From an uncultured Flavobacteriales bacterium (lineage in GTDB: Bacteria; Bacteroidota; Bacteroidia; Flavobacteriales_D; Parvicellaceae), in NCBI GenBank assembly GCA_943788115.1, contig CALSPA010000003.1:124001-188000 (forward strand): a stretch of 64,000 bases of DNA. Reading direction: 5' to 3'. A program made the translations under genes and the position numbers. Below, in pieces: positions 39,525-49,965 of this stretch. The notes under the pieces were generated by a model. It was given only the letters and a program-made list of their open reading frames with translations, was not told the origin of the DNA and searched no databases. Every line of letters begins with the position of its first letter. Position 1 is the first letter of the stretch.

Positions 39525-40919
39525 ATGGAAATCTGGATTAAAGCTGCTCAACTATTTTTATCTCTCGCTATATTAGTCTCTCTTCATGAATTGGGTCACT
39601 TTATACCTGCGAAACTCTTTAAAACACGAATTGAAAAATTTTATTTGTTTTTTAATCCGGGATTTTCTCTTTTTAGATATAAAAGAATCAACGGAATAAA
39701 AAAATATTCTTGGTTTACCAAAGAGTCTCCTAAAGAATGGAAAGAAGATGAAAGCACGACTGAATGGGGTATTGGATGGCTTCCTCTAGGGGGTTATGTT
39801 AAGATTGCGGGCATGATTGATGAAAGCATGGACAAGGAGCAATTAGAAAAACCTGCTGAACCATGGGAGTTCAGATCTAAACCAGCATGGCAACGATTAA
39901 TTGTAATGATTGGTGGTGTTGTTGTAAATCTTCTTTTAGGGTTCTTCATTTACAGTATGGTTCTTTTTATTTGGGGAACAGAATATTTACCTAATGAAAA
40001 TGCTGTTTACGGCACACACTTAACAGATGAATCAATGGCCAATTATGGCTTATATGAGGGTGATAAAATCATTTCTGCCGATGGCATGCTTTCTGAAAAA
40101 TTTGGAGACATCAATCAAATGATTGTAATAGATGGTGCTAGAAACCTAAAAGTTTTAAGAAATAATGAAGAAAAACAAATAACTCTTCCTAAAGGAATTG
40201 TGGATACAATTCTTAGTAAGAAATTAAAAGGAGTTATTTCAGGACCAAGGTATCCTAACGTTGTAAAAGAATTAATTGACACCATGCCAGCAATTAAAGC
40301 TGGGCTTCAAGTTGGAGATAGCATAATTGAAATAAATGGTCTCCCTTGTTCATTTTTATTGGATTTTCAGAAGGAAATGCAAAATCATAAATCTCAAGAA
40401 ATAAATTTAGGTTTCTATAGAAACAATGAGAAAATGAATCTCTCTGTTATGGTAACAGAAAATGGTACAATTGGCTATTATCAAAAGAGTCCAGACGATT
40501 TATTGAGTTTTAAAACCCAAGAGTTTGGTTTTATTGAAGCAATTCCAGCTGGAATAAGTGAAGGAACAGAAACACTCTCCAACTATGTAAAATCTATGAG
40601 TTTGTTATTTACTAAAGAGGGTGTAAAACAGATAGGTGGATTTGGTACTATTGGAGGCATTTTCCCAGGAACTTGGGATTGGAAAAGGTTTTGGTTGTTG
40701 ACTGCTTTTTTGTCTATTATATTAGCTTTTATGAATATTCTTCCGATACCTGCATTAGATGGTGGTCATGTAGTGTTTTTAATTTATGAAATGATTTCTG
40801 GTAAACCTCCAAGTGAAAACTTCTTAACCAAAGCACAAGTAGTTGGAATGGTGTTACTATTAACACTTCTTGTATATGCCAATGGCATGGACATATATCG
40901 ATGGATTTCTGGAGCATAA
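39525..40919 (+). CDS. rseP: RIP metalloprotease RseP (site-2 protease)
   Basis: This 464-residue intramembrane zinc protease releases membrane-bound anti-sigma factors and signal peptides. Zinc ligands are in the first helix, VSLHELGHFIPAKLF (His near residue 21), and in LPIPALDGGHVVF near residue 408. The LPLGGYVKIAGM beta-hairpin follows, and two PDZ-like regions occur (about 170-220 and 235-300, AIKAGLQVGDSIIEING). The family fold and length are normal. It has its own promoter-like element. In many Bacteroidota rseP follows dxr; here it follows a vWA gene instead. Confidence 0.95.
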   Translation: MEIWIKAAQLFLSLAILVSLHELGHFIPAKLFKTRIEKFYLFFNPGFSLFRYKRINGIKKYSWFTKESPKEWKEDESTTEWGIGWLPLGGYVKIAGMIDESMDKEQLEKPAEPWEFRSKPAWQRLIVMIGGVVVNLLLGFFIYSMVLFIWGTEYLPNENAVYGTHLTDESMANYGLYEGDKIISADGMLSEKFGDINQMIVIDGARNLKVLRNNEEKQITLPKGIVDTILSKKLKGVISGPRYPNVVKELIDTMPAIKAGLQVGDSIIEINGLPCSFLLDFQKEMQNHKSQEINLGFYRNNEKMNLSVMVTENGTIGYYQKSPDDLLSFKTQEFGFIEAIPAGISEGTETLSNYVKSMSLLFTKEGVKQIGGFGTIGGIFPGTWDWKRFWLLTAFLSIILAFMNILPIPALDGGHVVFLIYEMISGKPPSENFLTKAQVVGMVLLLTLLVYANGMDIYRWISGA

Positions 40920-40995
40920 TCTGTAGCTTCTTAACATTCTACTGATAATAAACATTTGGCTTAAGTACTTTCTGTAGAAACACTATATCTATATT

Positions 40996-41013
40996 TATAC
41001 TTGAACAAGTATA
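40996..41013. promoter_or_regulatory. Perfect palindrome upstream of a secreted protein gene
   Basis: Arms TATACTTG and CAAGTATA flank AA, eight base pairs without mismatch, ending 7 bases before the ATG at 41021. The left arm resembles TAnnTTTG with one mismatch. An operator or a 5-prime leader hairpin is possible; no T-run follows. Confidence 0.35.
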
Positions 41014-41020
41014 TCAAGTT

Positions 41021-41956
41021 ATGAAGTATTTTATCGTGCTAATTAGTTTATTTTCTTTTAGTCATTCAATTGCTCAAAATGAATTTAAAAACACTAAAAA
41101 AGTAGAAACCGATCAAGAGGCTTATAATGCAGAACCTAAAAAGTTTAACATTATGATTGTTCCTTTTGATTACAAAATGTACATGTCAAGTTTAGACAGA
41201 GAAATTGCGGTTAAAACAAGGTTAACCTACCCACAAATTAGAGACAACATGAGATATGGATTAGCCAATCAGCTTTTATTAGCAACAAAAGGAAGCCACC
41301 CTGCTATATCTTTAATTGAAAGTGACTCCTCTTATGATGATCTTAAATATATATACAATAGTATTGGCTATAAATATAAATTAGTTCCAATAAAAGAGGA
41401 GGTAAACGTAGAAACGGATACCAAGATTGACAAACTAAAAAATTCATTGACCAAATTGGTTAATAAAAAACAATCAGGATCTCAACCTAGAAATAGCGAA
41501 TACAACAGTGGAAAAATTAACAATGGTCAAGTAGAAAGCTATGATAACCCAGGAGAAAGATACATGCATACATCAATACACAATCCTAACCTGATTCCAA
41601 CACTTCAACTTAAATACCAGACAAATCTTTATATTTTCATCAACGAGTTAGATATTGAAGAAGTAAAAAGTAAGGAAAGTTCCAAAATAAATACGCTAAA
41701 CTCATCTAGAAGAATAAAAGTACATTATACCATTATTGATGAAAAAAGTAACGATGTATACGGAAGTTCAGCGACAACAGAAATCCCCTCATACATTAGC
41801 GACATGAATAAAATTATAAATATTTATTTTAAAAAAATTGCAGAGCAAATATGTGCATCAGTACCCTCTGTTGAAATAAATAAAAATGAAGCCGCTAAAC
41901 AAAAGTCTAATCAAAAAAAGGCAGACATTCAAAGAGACCAAATTCTAAACTATTAA
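41021..41956 (+). CDS. Secreted protein of unknown function
   Basis: I do not recognise this 311-residue protein. It has a signal peptide (MKYFIVLISLFSFSHSIAQ), a region starting KKFNIMIVPFDYKMYMSSLDREI near residue 41 and the segment LTYPQIRDNMRYGLANQLLL near 68. A Lys-rich, low-complexity part follows (about 128-190), and then PTLQLKYQTNLYIFINELDIEEV and SRRIKVHYTIIDEKSNDVYGSSATTEIP. The IMIVPFDYKMY strand followed by a helical LANQLLL resembles proteins that sum secretion-type lipoprotein inputs, but this is only a visual impression. It is preceded by a palindrome and followed by about 250 bases without a gene. Confidence 0.65.
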   Translation: MKYFIVLISLFSFSHSIAQNEFKNTKKVETDQEAYNAEPKKFNIMIVPFDYKMYMSSLDREIAVKTRLTYPQIRDNMRYGLANQLLLATKGSHPAISLIESDSSYDDLKYIYNSIGYKYKLVPIKEEVNVETDTKIDKLKNSLTKLVNKKQSGSQPRNSEYNSGKINNGQVESYDNPGERYMHTSIHNPNLIPTLQLKYQTNLYIFINELDIEEVKSKESSKINTLNSSRRIKVHYTIIDEKSNDVYGSSATTEIPSYISDMNKIINIYFKKIAEQICASVPSVEINKNEAAKQKSNQKKADIQRDQILNY

Positions 41957-42209
41957 GTTTTAAAATATTATTCTTCAAAATAAATATTTTATAAAATAAT
42001 ATTCCGACCTACGGATGCTTAATTTAAAGCAACCTTTTACTACAACTTGTCGTCTAAATGTGTTATTATACTAATAAATGGAGCACATATACCTATATAT
42101 TCAACTTTTTTGCATTTAAATTTCTTGCTTTTTAAACAAAATTTTATATTTTTAATTAACGTATATACTAAAATTTTATTTTTAAATCAATAAAACAAGG
42201 TTTCAACAT

Positions 42210-45200
42210 ATGAAAAAAATTTACTTAATATTCCTACTATTTATTTGTTTTTCTGCTTTTGCTCAACCAGCAAATGATGAATGTACAGGTGCTCAATCAG
42301 TAACTCCAGATGGAACATGTATTTCAGGAACAACTGTAGGTGCTTTTGATGATTGGACGGGGTTAGTAGGCTGTCAATCAGGAAATCCAAATAATCACGA
42401 AGAAGTTTGGTATTCTTTTACCGCTACAGGTACTCAACTTACTATTGATGCAACAGCAACTGGTTCATGGGCAGGAGATGTTGAAATAGCTTTAGCAGAA
42501 GGAACTTGTGCTGGCGTTCTAACAATTCTTGCAACTGAATGTGGAGCATCACCACAACAGATGGTTTATAATGGATTAACGATTGGAACTACCTATATTT
42601 TTACCATATCTAATGATGAAACAGGAACTCAGGGTACTTTTGATGTGTGTACAGAAACAACTAACCCACCTGCAGGATGTATAGATAATGATCTTTGTTC
42701 TTCTCCAGAAACATTATCACTTACATCAGGAGTTCAGCTATGTGTTCCTACTGATTGTAATACTGGAGCTACCCCTGGACCCTTTTTTGGAACAGCTGAC
42801 CCTTGTTATGATTTTCTTTTTTCTACTGTTTGGTATGAATTTTCTACTGGATCAAACGACATTTCGGTTGATGTAACATTAAACTCTACTGATTTAAACA
42901 ATCCACATTATGCTATTTTCTCTACAGCTGATTGTAGTACATTTACTCTCTACGATTGTGTTCAAGGTTCTACTGGTTCTGCCTCTGGCAACACTGTTTT
43001 AGCTCCAAGTACAGATTATTTAATCGCAATTTCCGATGTAAATGGTGATCAAGGTGACTTTGACTTGTGTCTAACACTAAATGAAGACAATTCATCTTGT
43101 AACACAAATGACAACCTTTATGTGAGTGCAACATCAATGGGGTCTCCACTTACAGGTCCTTATGAACCTGGTGAAATTGTCACCTTTTGTTATGAAATTG
43201 ATGGCTGGGTGACAAGCACAACTAATTGTAACTACCTACAAGGTATTGTTCCAACATTTGGAGATTGTTGGGATCCTGTTTCATTTGATGGTCAGGGTCA
43301 ACCAACTATCACTTCAGCTCTCACAACTCAAGGAGTAATTGTTGGTGGCGCAAGTAGTGGAGCCTCTGCTGGAACTTGGGGTTGGTTTCCATCTGGTTCT
43401 GTAGACTACAATTTAGCAGGGCCCAGTAATTCGGGATTAATGTCTGGAGATGATGTTGGTGCTGGTTGGTATTTTACAACTTCTTATCAAACACATTTTG
43501 GTCTTCCAGACCTAAGCTATGGAGATCATAATATTGCAGGAAATATGGGTAGCTCAAGTGCCTCTTGTGCAGATGCTACATCTATCTGGACTGTATGTTT
43601 TCAACTTCAAGTAAGAGATGCCACAGCTTGTCCTGGGGGTCTAATTGCTTGTGATGTTTCAATTAATACTTATTCTGATGGAGAAATAGGAATTTGGACA
43701 GATCCTGGGTGCACTGCAGATGCAGAAATAACTTTAAATAACACAATTAACTGTTGTCCGGTAATAACCAACCCAGGTAATCAAGAGGTCTGTGATTCAT
43801 ATGTATTACCCGCAATTACAGGAACTCTATTAACAGGAAGCGAAAGTTATTATACCGGAAGTGGTGCAACAGGAAACGCATATGTAGCTGGAGATGTAAT
43901 AACAAGTTCTGTATTACCAATGTATATTTACGATGCTTTTGGGACTTGTTCAGATGAAGAAACTTTTAATATTACCATTAATACTACTCCAACTGCTGAT
44001 GCTCCAAGCGATGTTACTGCTTGTGATTCTTACACACTACCTACCCTAACTGTTGGTAATTACTTCGCTAATACTGGCGGGGTTGGTCCTATTGCTGCAG
44101 GTTCTGCTATTTCTGCTTCACAAACCATCTTTGTTTATGCAGAAACTGGAACTACTCCTAATTGTTCTGACGAAAATAGCTTTACCGTTACCATTAATAC
44201 AATATCAGCAGATGCTCCTAGCGATGTTACTGCTTGCGATGGTTATATTTTACCAGCTCTAACTGTGGGCAACTATTTCTCTAACACTGCTGGTGTTGGT
44301 GCAATTCCTGCTGGTTCAATAATATCATCTTCACAAACCATCTTTGTTTATGCAGAAACTGGAACTACTCCTAATTGTTCAGACGAAAATAGCTTTACCG
44401 TTACCATTAATACTACTCCAACTGCTGATGCTCCTAGTGATGTTACTGCTTGTGATTCTTACACTCTACCTGCCCTAACTGTTGGCAATTACTTCGCTAA
44501 TACTGGCGGGGTTGGACCTATTGCTGCAGGTTCTGCTATTTCTGCTTCACAAACCATCTTTGTTTATGCAGAAACTGGAACTACTCCTAATTGTTCAGAC
44601 GAAAATAGCTTTACCGTTACCATTAATACTACTCCAACTGCTGATGCTCCTAGCGATGTTACTGCTTGTGATTCTTACACTCTACCTGCCCTAACTGTTG
44701 GTAATTACTTCGCTAACACTGGCGGGGTTGGACCTATTGCTGCAGGTTCTGCTATTTCTGCTTCACAAACCATCTTTGTTTATGCAGAAACTGGAACTAC
44801 TCCTAATTGTTCAGACGAAAATAGCTTTACCGTTACCATTAATACTACTCCAACTGCTGATGCTCCTAGCGATGTTACTGCTTGTGATTCTTACACTCTA
44901 CCTGCCCTAACTGTTGGCAATTACTTCGCTAATACTGGCGGGGTTGGACCTATTGCTGCAGGTTCTGCTATTTCTGCTTCACAAACCATCTTTGTTTATG
45001 CAGAAACTGGAACTACTCCTAATTGTTCAGACGAAAATAGCTTTACCGTTACCATTAATACTACTCCAACTGCTGATGCTCCTAGCGATGTTACTGCTTG
45101 TGATTCTTACACTCTACCTGCCCTAACTGTTGGCAATTACTTCGCTAACACTGGCGGGGTTGGACCTATTGCTGCAGGTTCTGCTATTTCTGCTTCACAA

Positions 45201-48200
45201 ACCATCTTTGTTTATGCAGAAACTGGAACTACTCCTAATTGTTCAGACGAAAATAGCTTTACCGTTACCATTAATACTACTCCAACTGCTGATGCTCCTA
45301 GTGATGTTACTGCTTGTGATTCTTACACTCTACCTGCCCTAACTGTTGGTAATTACTTCGCTAACACTGGCGGGGTTGGACCTATTGCTGCAGGTTCTGC
45401 TATTTCTGCTTCACAAACCATCTTTGTTTATGCAGAAACTGGAACTACTCCTAATTGTTCAGACGAAAATAGCTTTACCGTTACCATTAATACTACTCCA
45501 ACTGCTGATGCTCCTAGCAATGTTACTGCTTGTGATTCTTACACTCTACCTGCCCTAACTGTTGGCAATTACTTCGCTAACACTGGCGGTGTTGGACCTA
45601 TTGCTGCAGGTTCTGCTATTTCTGCTTCACAAACCATCTTTGTTTATGCAGAAACTGGAACTACTCCTAATTGTTCAGACGAAAATAGCTTTACCGTTAC
45701 CATTAATACTACTCCAACTGCTGATGCTCCTAGCAATGTTACTGCTTGTGATTCTTACACTCTCCCTGCCCTAACTGTTGGCAATTACTTCGCTAACACT
45801 GGCGGGGTTGGACCTATTGCTGCAGGTTCTGCTATTTCTGCTTCACAAACCATCTTTGTTTATGCAGAAACTGGAACTACTCCTAATTGTTCAGACGAAA
45901 ATAGCTTTACCGTTACCATTAATACTACTCCAACTGCTGATGCTCCTAGCGATGTTACTGCTTGTGATTCTTACACTCTACCTGCCCTAACTGTTGGCAA
46001 TTACTTCGCTAATACTGGCGGGGTTGGACCTATTGCTGCAGGTTCTGCTATTTCTGCTTCACAAACCATCTTTGTTTATGCAGAAACTGGAACTACTCCT
46101 AATTGTTCAGACGAAAATAGCTTTACCGTTACCATTAATACTACTCCAACTGCTGATGCTCCTAGCGATGTTACTGCTTGTGATTCTTACACTCTACCTG
46201 CCCTAACTGTTGGCAATTACTTCGCTAACACTGGCGGGGTTGGACCTATTGCTGCAGGTTCTGCTATTTCTGCTTCACAAACCATCTTTGTTTATGCAGA
46301 AACTGGAACTACTCCTAATTGTTCAGACGAAAATTCTTTCGATATAACTATTAATACCACTCCTACTGCTCCTTCTGCTGGAACAGATGCGACATATTGT
46401 GATGGTGATATTATTGCTGACCTTTTTGCAGCAGGTTCTGGTGGTACTCTTACTTGGTATGATGATGCGGCATTAACAAACGTTATTGGATCAGGAAATA
46501 GTTTAACGCCTAATAACTCAATTGGAGCCAGTGTTTATTACGTAACAGAAACACTAAATGGATGTGAAGGAGCTGCTAGCTCTGTAAATATTACAATTAA
46601 CGCTATCCCTAATATTAGCTCCGAAAGCTCTAATGATGTTACCGCTTGTGGTGTTACTGATGGAACTATCAATATCTCTGCAACTGGTGGTTCGGGTTCT
46701 TATTCTTTTTCTATTGATGGTGGCCTTACTTTCTCCAATACATCTGGGTCTTTTACAGGATTAGATGTTAATTCTTATCAAGTTGTTATTGATGATGGAA
46801 ACTGTCAAGTTACAGGAAGCTTGCTTACTATTTCAGGTCCAGGGATTCCTGCAGCTCCAACAGCCGGAACAGATGCAACTTATTGTGATGGAGATCCAAT
46901 TTCAGACCTCACAGCTAATGCAGATGCTAGTGGTGATAATAACAACCTAACATGGTATGATGATGCTGGATTAACAAATGTCGTCCAATCTGGTGGCAGT
47001 ACCTATGCCCCTTCAAACAGTGTGGGAAGCAACACCTATTACATTACCGAAACAGTTGCTGGTTGCCAAAGTCCATCAACTCAAGTTACTATCATCATTA
47101 ACCCTACACCTTTAGCCCCTGCTTTAAGTGGTGCGAATACCTATTGTGATGGAGATCCAATTTCAGACCTGCAAGCTAGTGCTGGAGGATTGAATTCAGG
47201 AACTTTTTATTGGTTTGACGATGCTGGTCTTACTAACAATGTCAATACTGGACCTGTTTACTCACCACCTTCTACTATCGGAAATCAAACCTTTTATGTT
47301 GTAGACTCTTTAAACGGATGTGCTGGACCAGATAGCTCAATTTCATTAACAATCAACCCAACTCCAACATTCGGGTTATCTTCACAAAACCCGTCAACCT
47401 GCTTAGGAAGCGATGGGCAGCTTATAATAAGTGGGTTAGATCCTAACACTTCATACGATGTCGACTTAACAGATGATGGTATAGCTACAGGAAATGTAAC
47501 TTATAACTCAGATATAAATGGTAATATTTTAATCTCTGGTTTAGATGCGGGTGTTTATACTTCGATAACTGTAACATTAAACAGTTGTTCGACCTTAGAT
47601 GCTGGAGTATATAACTTAACCGACCCACCTCTTCCCTTGTTTACTGTTTCATTTAATAATCCAACAACATGTGCTGGAAATGACGGTGAATTAATTATAA
47701 GCGGACTTGTCTCAAATACTTCTTACGAAATAGATTACACAGATGATGGGGTTAATATTGGGGCTCAAAATTTCACTTCAGATATTAATGGTGACATTAT
47801 AATTTCAGGTTTAGATGCAGGCGTTTATAGCTCCATAATAGTAACCTTAAACAACTGTTCAACTACAGATCCAGGAACATACAACTTAGCTGATCCTCCT
47901 CTACCAGTATTTACAGTGTCAGGTTCTAATCCAACAATCTGTGGTGGAAATGACGGTGAAATAACCGTAAGCGGACTTAACACTAATACATCTTATGATA
48001 TAGATTATACAGATGATGGTATTGCTACTGGAAATGTAAGTTATACTTCAGATAACAACGGTGAAATTTTGATTCTTGGTCTAAACGCAGGTGTATACTC
48101 AGTCATTACTGCAACTTTAAACGGATGTTCTACTGTAGACCCAAGTTCAATTGGACTTACAGATCCAAACGCCCCTAACCCTTCAATTATTAGCACATTA

Positions 48201-49922
48201 GACCCATCAGGATGTGGAACTTTTGATGCTGAAATTTTAATTGGGACATTAGACCCTTCAACTACATATAGTTTAGACTATAATTTTAACGGCTCACCTG
48301 TTGCGACTACGACAATTACTACAGACGTATCTGGAGAATTTATTTTATCTGGATTAGACGAAGGAACATACGATGCTTTTACCTTAACATTGGCTGGATG
48401 TGTAGGAAATGATGCTGGTATTTATTCACTTAACCCTGTTGTGCCAACTATTTTACAGCCTATTGGAGCAGCAACATATTGTGAAGGTCAAACAATAAAT
48501 GACTTAACTGCATCTGCTAATTTTGGTGGCACAATTAATTGGTATGATGATGTTGCGCTTACTAATGTTGTTGGAACAGGAAATACATTTACTATAGGGG
48601 CATCAATTTCAGGAACTTATACTTTCTATGTTAATGAAACTCTTAACGGGTGTGCTGGACCAGATTCTACGGTTACTGTGGTAATTGTTTCTCAACCTTT
48701 TATTGCAACTTCTGCTGACACCTCGATTTGTAATGGGGACTCAGTTGTTATTCAAATTGATTCTATTTCCGGAGGAAGTCAACTAACATGGTCGAATGGC
48801 GATACTACTTTAACCTCTTCAGTTAACCCTTCTGTAACAACAAATTATATAGTAGTGGTTGATGATGGGTTAGGTTGCTCTGCCACTGATTCAACTCTTG
48901 TTACTGTTAATCCTAATGATGATGCTACTTTTACGCTCAGTGATTTTTGTGAAGGTGACAGCAATTCGGCTTCTAATATTATAACTGTCGGTGGAGACTT
49001 CTTCTTTACCCCCTCTGTTAGTGATGGCGCAATAATGGATTCATCTACTGCTGAAATTTCTAATGGTGTTGGTGGTACTGCCTATTCTGTTATGTACTTA
49101 ACTAGTGGAGTTTGCGCAGATAGTTCTATACAAAATGTTACTGTAAACATTGTCCCCCAAATACCTAATGTTGGTACAGATACTGCCTATTGTGAGGGAG
49201 AAATCATAATTGATATGACAGCTATAGGTAATGGTGGGGCCATTAATTGGTATGATGATTCAGCTTTGACAAACTTAGTGGGCAGCGGAAATTCATTTTC
49301 ACCAACTGTAAACGGAGTTGGATCTTATACATATTACATTACAGAGTCTAATGGCAATTGTACAAGCGAAATGGATAGTGTGAAAATAGATGTTAATCCA
49401 AATCCTGTTGCTGATTTCAATCCTACACCTAGCTCTGGGGTTATTCCTCTTGATGTGGTTTTCAATAATAATTCAACTGGAAATTCAATAAGCTACATAT
49501 GGGATTTTGGGGACAACAATATAAGTACAGATCAAAATCCAAATTATATTTTTAACGCTATTGGTACATATACAACAACACTAACTGTTACTGATATTAA
49601 TGGCTGCACCGATGCAACATCTTCAGATATAATTACATCTGGAGTATCCGTTTTTGTTGTTCCTAATGTTTTTACTCCAAATGGAGATGGTGTTAACGAT
49701 CAACTAAATGTAATCTATGAAAATATTGAATCTTTTGAGGGCTATATTGCCAACAGATGGGGAGAAGTTATTTTTGAATGGACTTCATTAGATGGTGGAT
49801 GGAATGGAAGAACAAAATCTGGTAAAGAATCTCCTACAGGAACTTATTATTATGTTATTCATGCAATAGGAGCTGATGGTGTAGATTATGAAATTACTGG
49901 TCACTTAAGGTTAATAAGGTAA
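42210..49922 (+). CDS. Giant T9SS type B surface protein with eleven 72-residue repeats
   Basis: The 2,570-residue protein has a signal peptide (MKKIYLIFLLFICFSAFA). Two Cys-containing domains follow, each beginning like ANDECTGAQSV and with EVWYSFTATG. Eleven tandem repeats cover about residues 592-1382; the unit contains ADAPSDVTACDSYTLPALTVG and ends GTTPNCSDENSFTVTIN. Ig-like modules come next (TYCDGDPISDLTA, LTWYDDAGLTNVV), followed by SprB-like modules (about 1710-2090, DAGVYNLTDPPLP), a PKD domain (about 2405-2475, YIWDFGDNN) and the CHU_C domain (VPNVFTPNGDGVNDQLN to HLRLIR). It is expected to be exported by T9SS and act as adhesin or filament; the role is inferred. Confidence 0.9.
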   Translation: MKKIYLIFLLFICFSAFAQPANDECTGAQSVTPDGTCISGTTVGAFDDWTGLVGCQSGNPNNHEEVWYSFTATGTQLTIDATATGSWAGDVEIALAEGTCAGVLTILATECGASPQQMVYNGLTIGTTYIFTISNDETGTQGTFDVCTETTNPPAGCIDNDLCSSPETLSLTSGVQLCVPTDCNTGATPGPFFGTADPCYDFLFSTVWYEFSTGSNDISVDVTLNSTDLNNPHYAIFSTADCSTFTLYDCVQGSTGSASGNTVLAPSTDYLIAISDVNGDQGDFDLCLTLNEDNSSCNTNDNLYVSATSMGSPLTGPYEPGEIVTFCYEIDGWVTSTTNCNYLQGIVPTFGDCWDPVSFDGQGQPTITSALTTQGVIVGGASSGASAGTWGWFPSGSVDYNLAGPSNSGLMSGDDVGAGWYFTTSYQTHFGLPDLSYGDHNIAGNMGSSSASCADATSIWTVCFQLQVRDATACPGGLIACDVSINTYSDGEIGIWTDPGCTADAEITLNNTINCCPVITNPGNQEVCDSYVLPAITGTLLTGSESYYTGSGATGNAYVAGDVITSSVLPMYIYDAFGTCSDEETFNITINTTPTADAPSDVTACDSYTLPTLTVGNYFANTGGVGPIAAGSAISASQTIFVYAETGTTPNCSDENSFTVTINTISADAPSDVTACDGYILPALTVGNYFSNTAGVGAIPAGSIISSSQTIFVYAETGTTPNCSDENSFTVTINTTPTADAPSDVTACDSYTLPALTVGNYFANTGGVGPIAAGSAISASQTIFVYAETGTTPNCSDENSFTVTINTTPTADAPSDVTACDSYTLPALTVGNYFANTGGVGPIAAGSAISASQTIFVYAETGTTPNCSDENSFTVTINTTPTADAPSDVTACDSYTLPALTVGNYFANTGGVGPIAAGSAISASQTIFVYAETGTTPNCSDENSFTVTINTTPTADAPSDVTACDSYTLPALTVGNYFANTGGVGPIAAGSAISASQTIFVYAETGTTPNCSDENSFTVTINTTPTADAPSDVTACDSYTLPALTVGNYFANTGGVGPIAAGSAISASQTIFVYAETGTTPNCSDENSFTVTINTTPTADAPSNVTACDSYTLPALTVGNYFANTGGVGPIAAGSAISASQTIFVYAETGTTPNCSDENSFTVTINTTPTADAPSNVTACDSYTLPALTVGNYFANTGGVGPIAAGSAISASQTIFVYAETGTTPNCSDENSFTVTINTTPTADAPSDVTACDSYTLPALTVGNYFANTGGVGPIAAGSAISASQTIFVYAETGTTPNCSDENSFTVTINTTPTADAPSDVTACDSYTLPALTVGNYFANTGGVGPIAAGSAISASQTIFVYAETGTTPNCSDENSFDITINTTPTAPSAGTDATYCDGDIIADLFAAGSGGTLTWYDDAALTNVIGSGNSLTPNNSIGASVYYVTETLNGCEGAASSVNITINAIPNISSESSNDVTACGVTDGTINISATGGSGSYSFSIDGGLTFSNTSGSFTGLDVNSYQVVIDDGNCQVTGSLLTISGPGIPAAPTAGTDATYCDGDPISDLTANADASGDNNNLTWYDDAGLTNVVQSGGSTYAPSNSVGSNTYYITETVAGCQSPSTQVTIIINPTPLAPALSGANTYCDGDPISDLQASAGGLNSGTFYWFDDAGLTNNVNTGPVYSPPSTIGNQTFYVVDSLNGCAGPDSSISLTINPTPTFGLSSQNPSTCLGSDGQLIISGLDPNTSYDVDLTDDGIATGNVTYNSDINGNILISGLDAGVYTSITVTLNSCSTLDAGVYNLTDPPLPLFTVSFNNPTTCAGNDGELIISGLVSNTSYEIDYTDDGVNIGAQNFTSDINGDIIISGLDAGVYSSIIVTLNNCSTTDPGTYNLADPPLPVFTVSGSNPTICGGNDGEITVSGLNTNTSYDIDYTDDGIATGNVSYTSDNNGEILILGLNAGVYSVITATLNGCSTVDPSSIGLTDPNAPNPSIISTLDPSGCGTFDAEILIGTLDPSTTYSLDYNFNGSPVATTTITTDVSGEFILSGLDEGTYDAFTLTLAGCVGNDAGIYSLNPVVPTILQPIGAATYCEGQTINDLTASANFGGTINWYDDVALTNVVGTGNTFTIGASISGTYTFYVNETLNGCAGPDSTVTVVIVSQPFIATSADTSICNGDSVVIQIDSISGGSQLTWSNGDTTLTSSVNPSVTTNYIVVVDDGLGCSATDSTLVTVNPNDDATFTLSDFCEGDSNSASNIITVGGDFFFTPSVSDGAIMDSSTAEISNGVGGTAYSVMYLTSGVCADSSIQNVTVNIVPQIPNVGTDTAYCEGEIIIDMTAIGNGGAINWYDDSALTNLVGSGNSFSPTVNGVGSYTYYITESNGNCTSEMDSVKIDVNPNPVADFNPTPSSGVIPLDVVFNNNSTGNSISYIWDFGDNNISTDQNPNYIFNAIGTYTTTLTVTDINGCTDATSSDIITSGVSVFVVPNVFTPNGDGVNDQLNVIYENIESFEGYIANRWGEVIFEWTSLDGGWNGRTKSGKESPTGTYYYVIHAIGADGVDYEITGHLRLIR
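43983..46355. repeat. Tandem array of 216-bp units (11 copies) within the giant T9SS gene
   Basis: Units start at 43983, 44199, 44412, 44628, 44844, 45060, 45276, 45492, 45708, 45924 and 46140. The period is 216 bases except for copy 2, which is 213 and clearly divergent. Copies 3-11 differ by only a few bases, for example CTAACACT/CTAATACT and AGCGAT/AGCAAT/AGTGAT. A weakly related unit precedes copy 1. The reading frame is kept throughout, so copy number can change without breaking the gene. Confidence 0.95.
46137..47333. repeat. Duplicated block A, first copy (pairs with 51211-52407)
   Basis: About 1,197 bases with no difference seen from 51211-52407 (constant offset 5,074). It covers the last 72-residue repeat and the following Ig-like modules. 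Confidence 0.9.
48666..49867. repeat. Duplicated block B, first copy (pairs with 52408-53609)
   Basis: About 1,200 bases nearly identical to 52408-53609 (offset 3,742). I noticed single-base differences such as GTGGTA/GTGGTG near the start and AAAGAATCT/TTAGAATCC near the end. It covers the last modules, PKD and most of CHU_C. Confidence 0.9.
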
Positions 49923-49965
49923 TGGAAGGGATTTTAATTAACTCTTTTTAAATTTAAAAGTTATA

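Noticed and set aside
42688-42876. Short plus-strand frame inside the giant gene
   Set aside because: Out-of-frame shadow without a start signal or recognisable product.
44053-46206. A series of similar 69-70-residue frames rich in Leu inside the 216-bp array
   Set aside because: They are out-of-frame readings of the repeat in the giant T9SS gene; they recur only because the DNA repeats.
43983-46355. CRISPR-like periodicity
   Set aside because: The 216-bp unit is coding throughout with no short-repeat/unique-spacer structure, and no cas genes are present.
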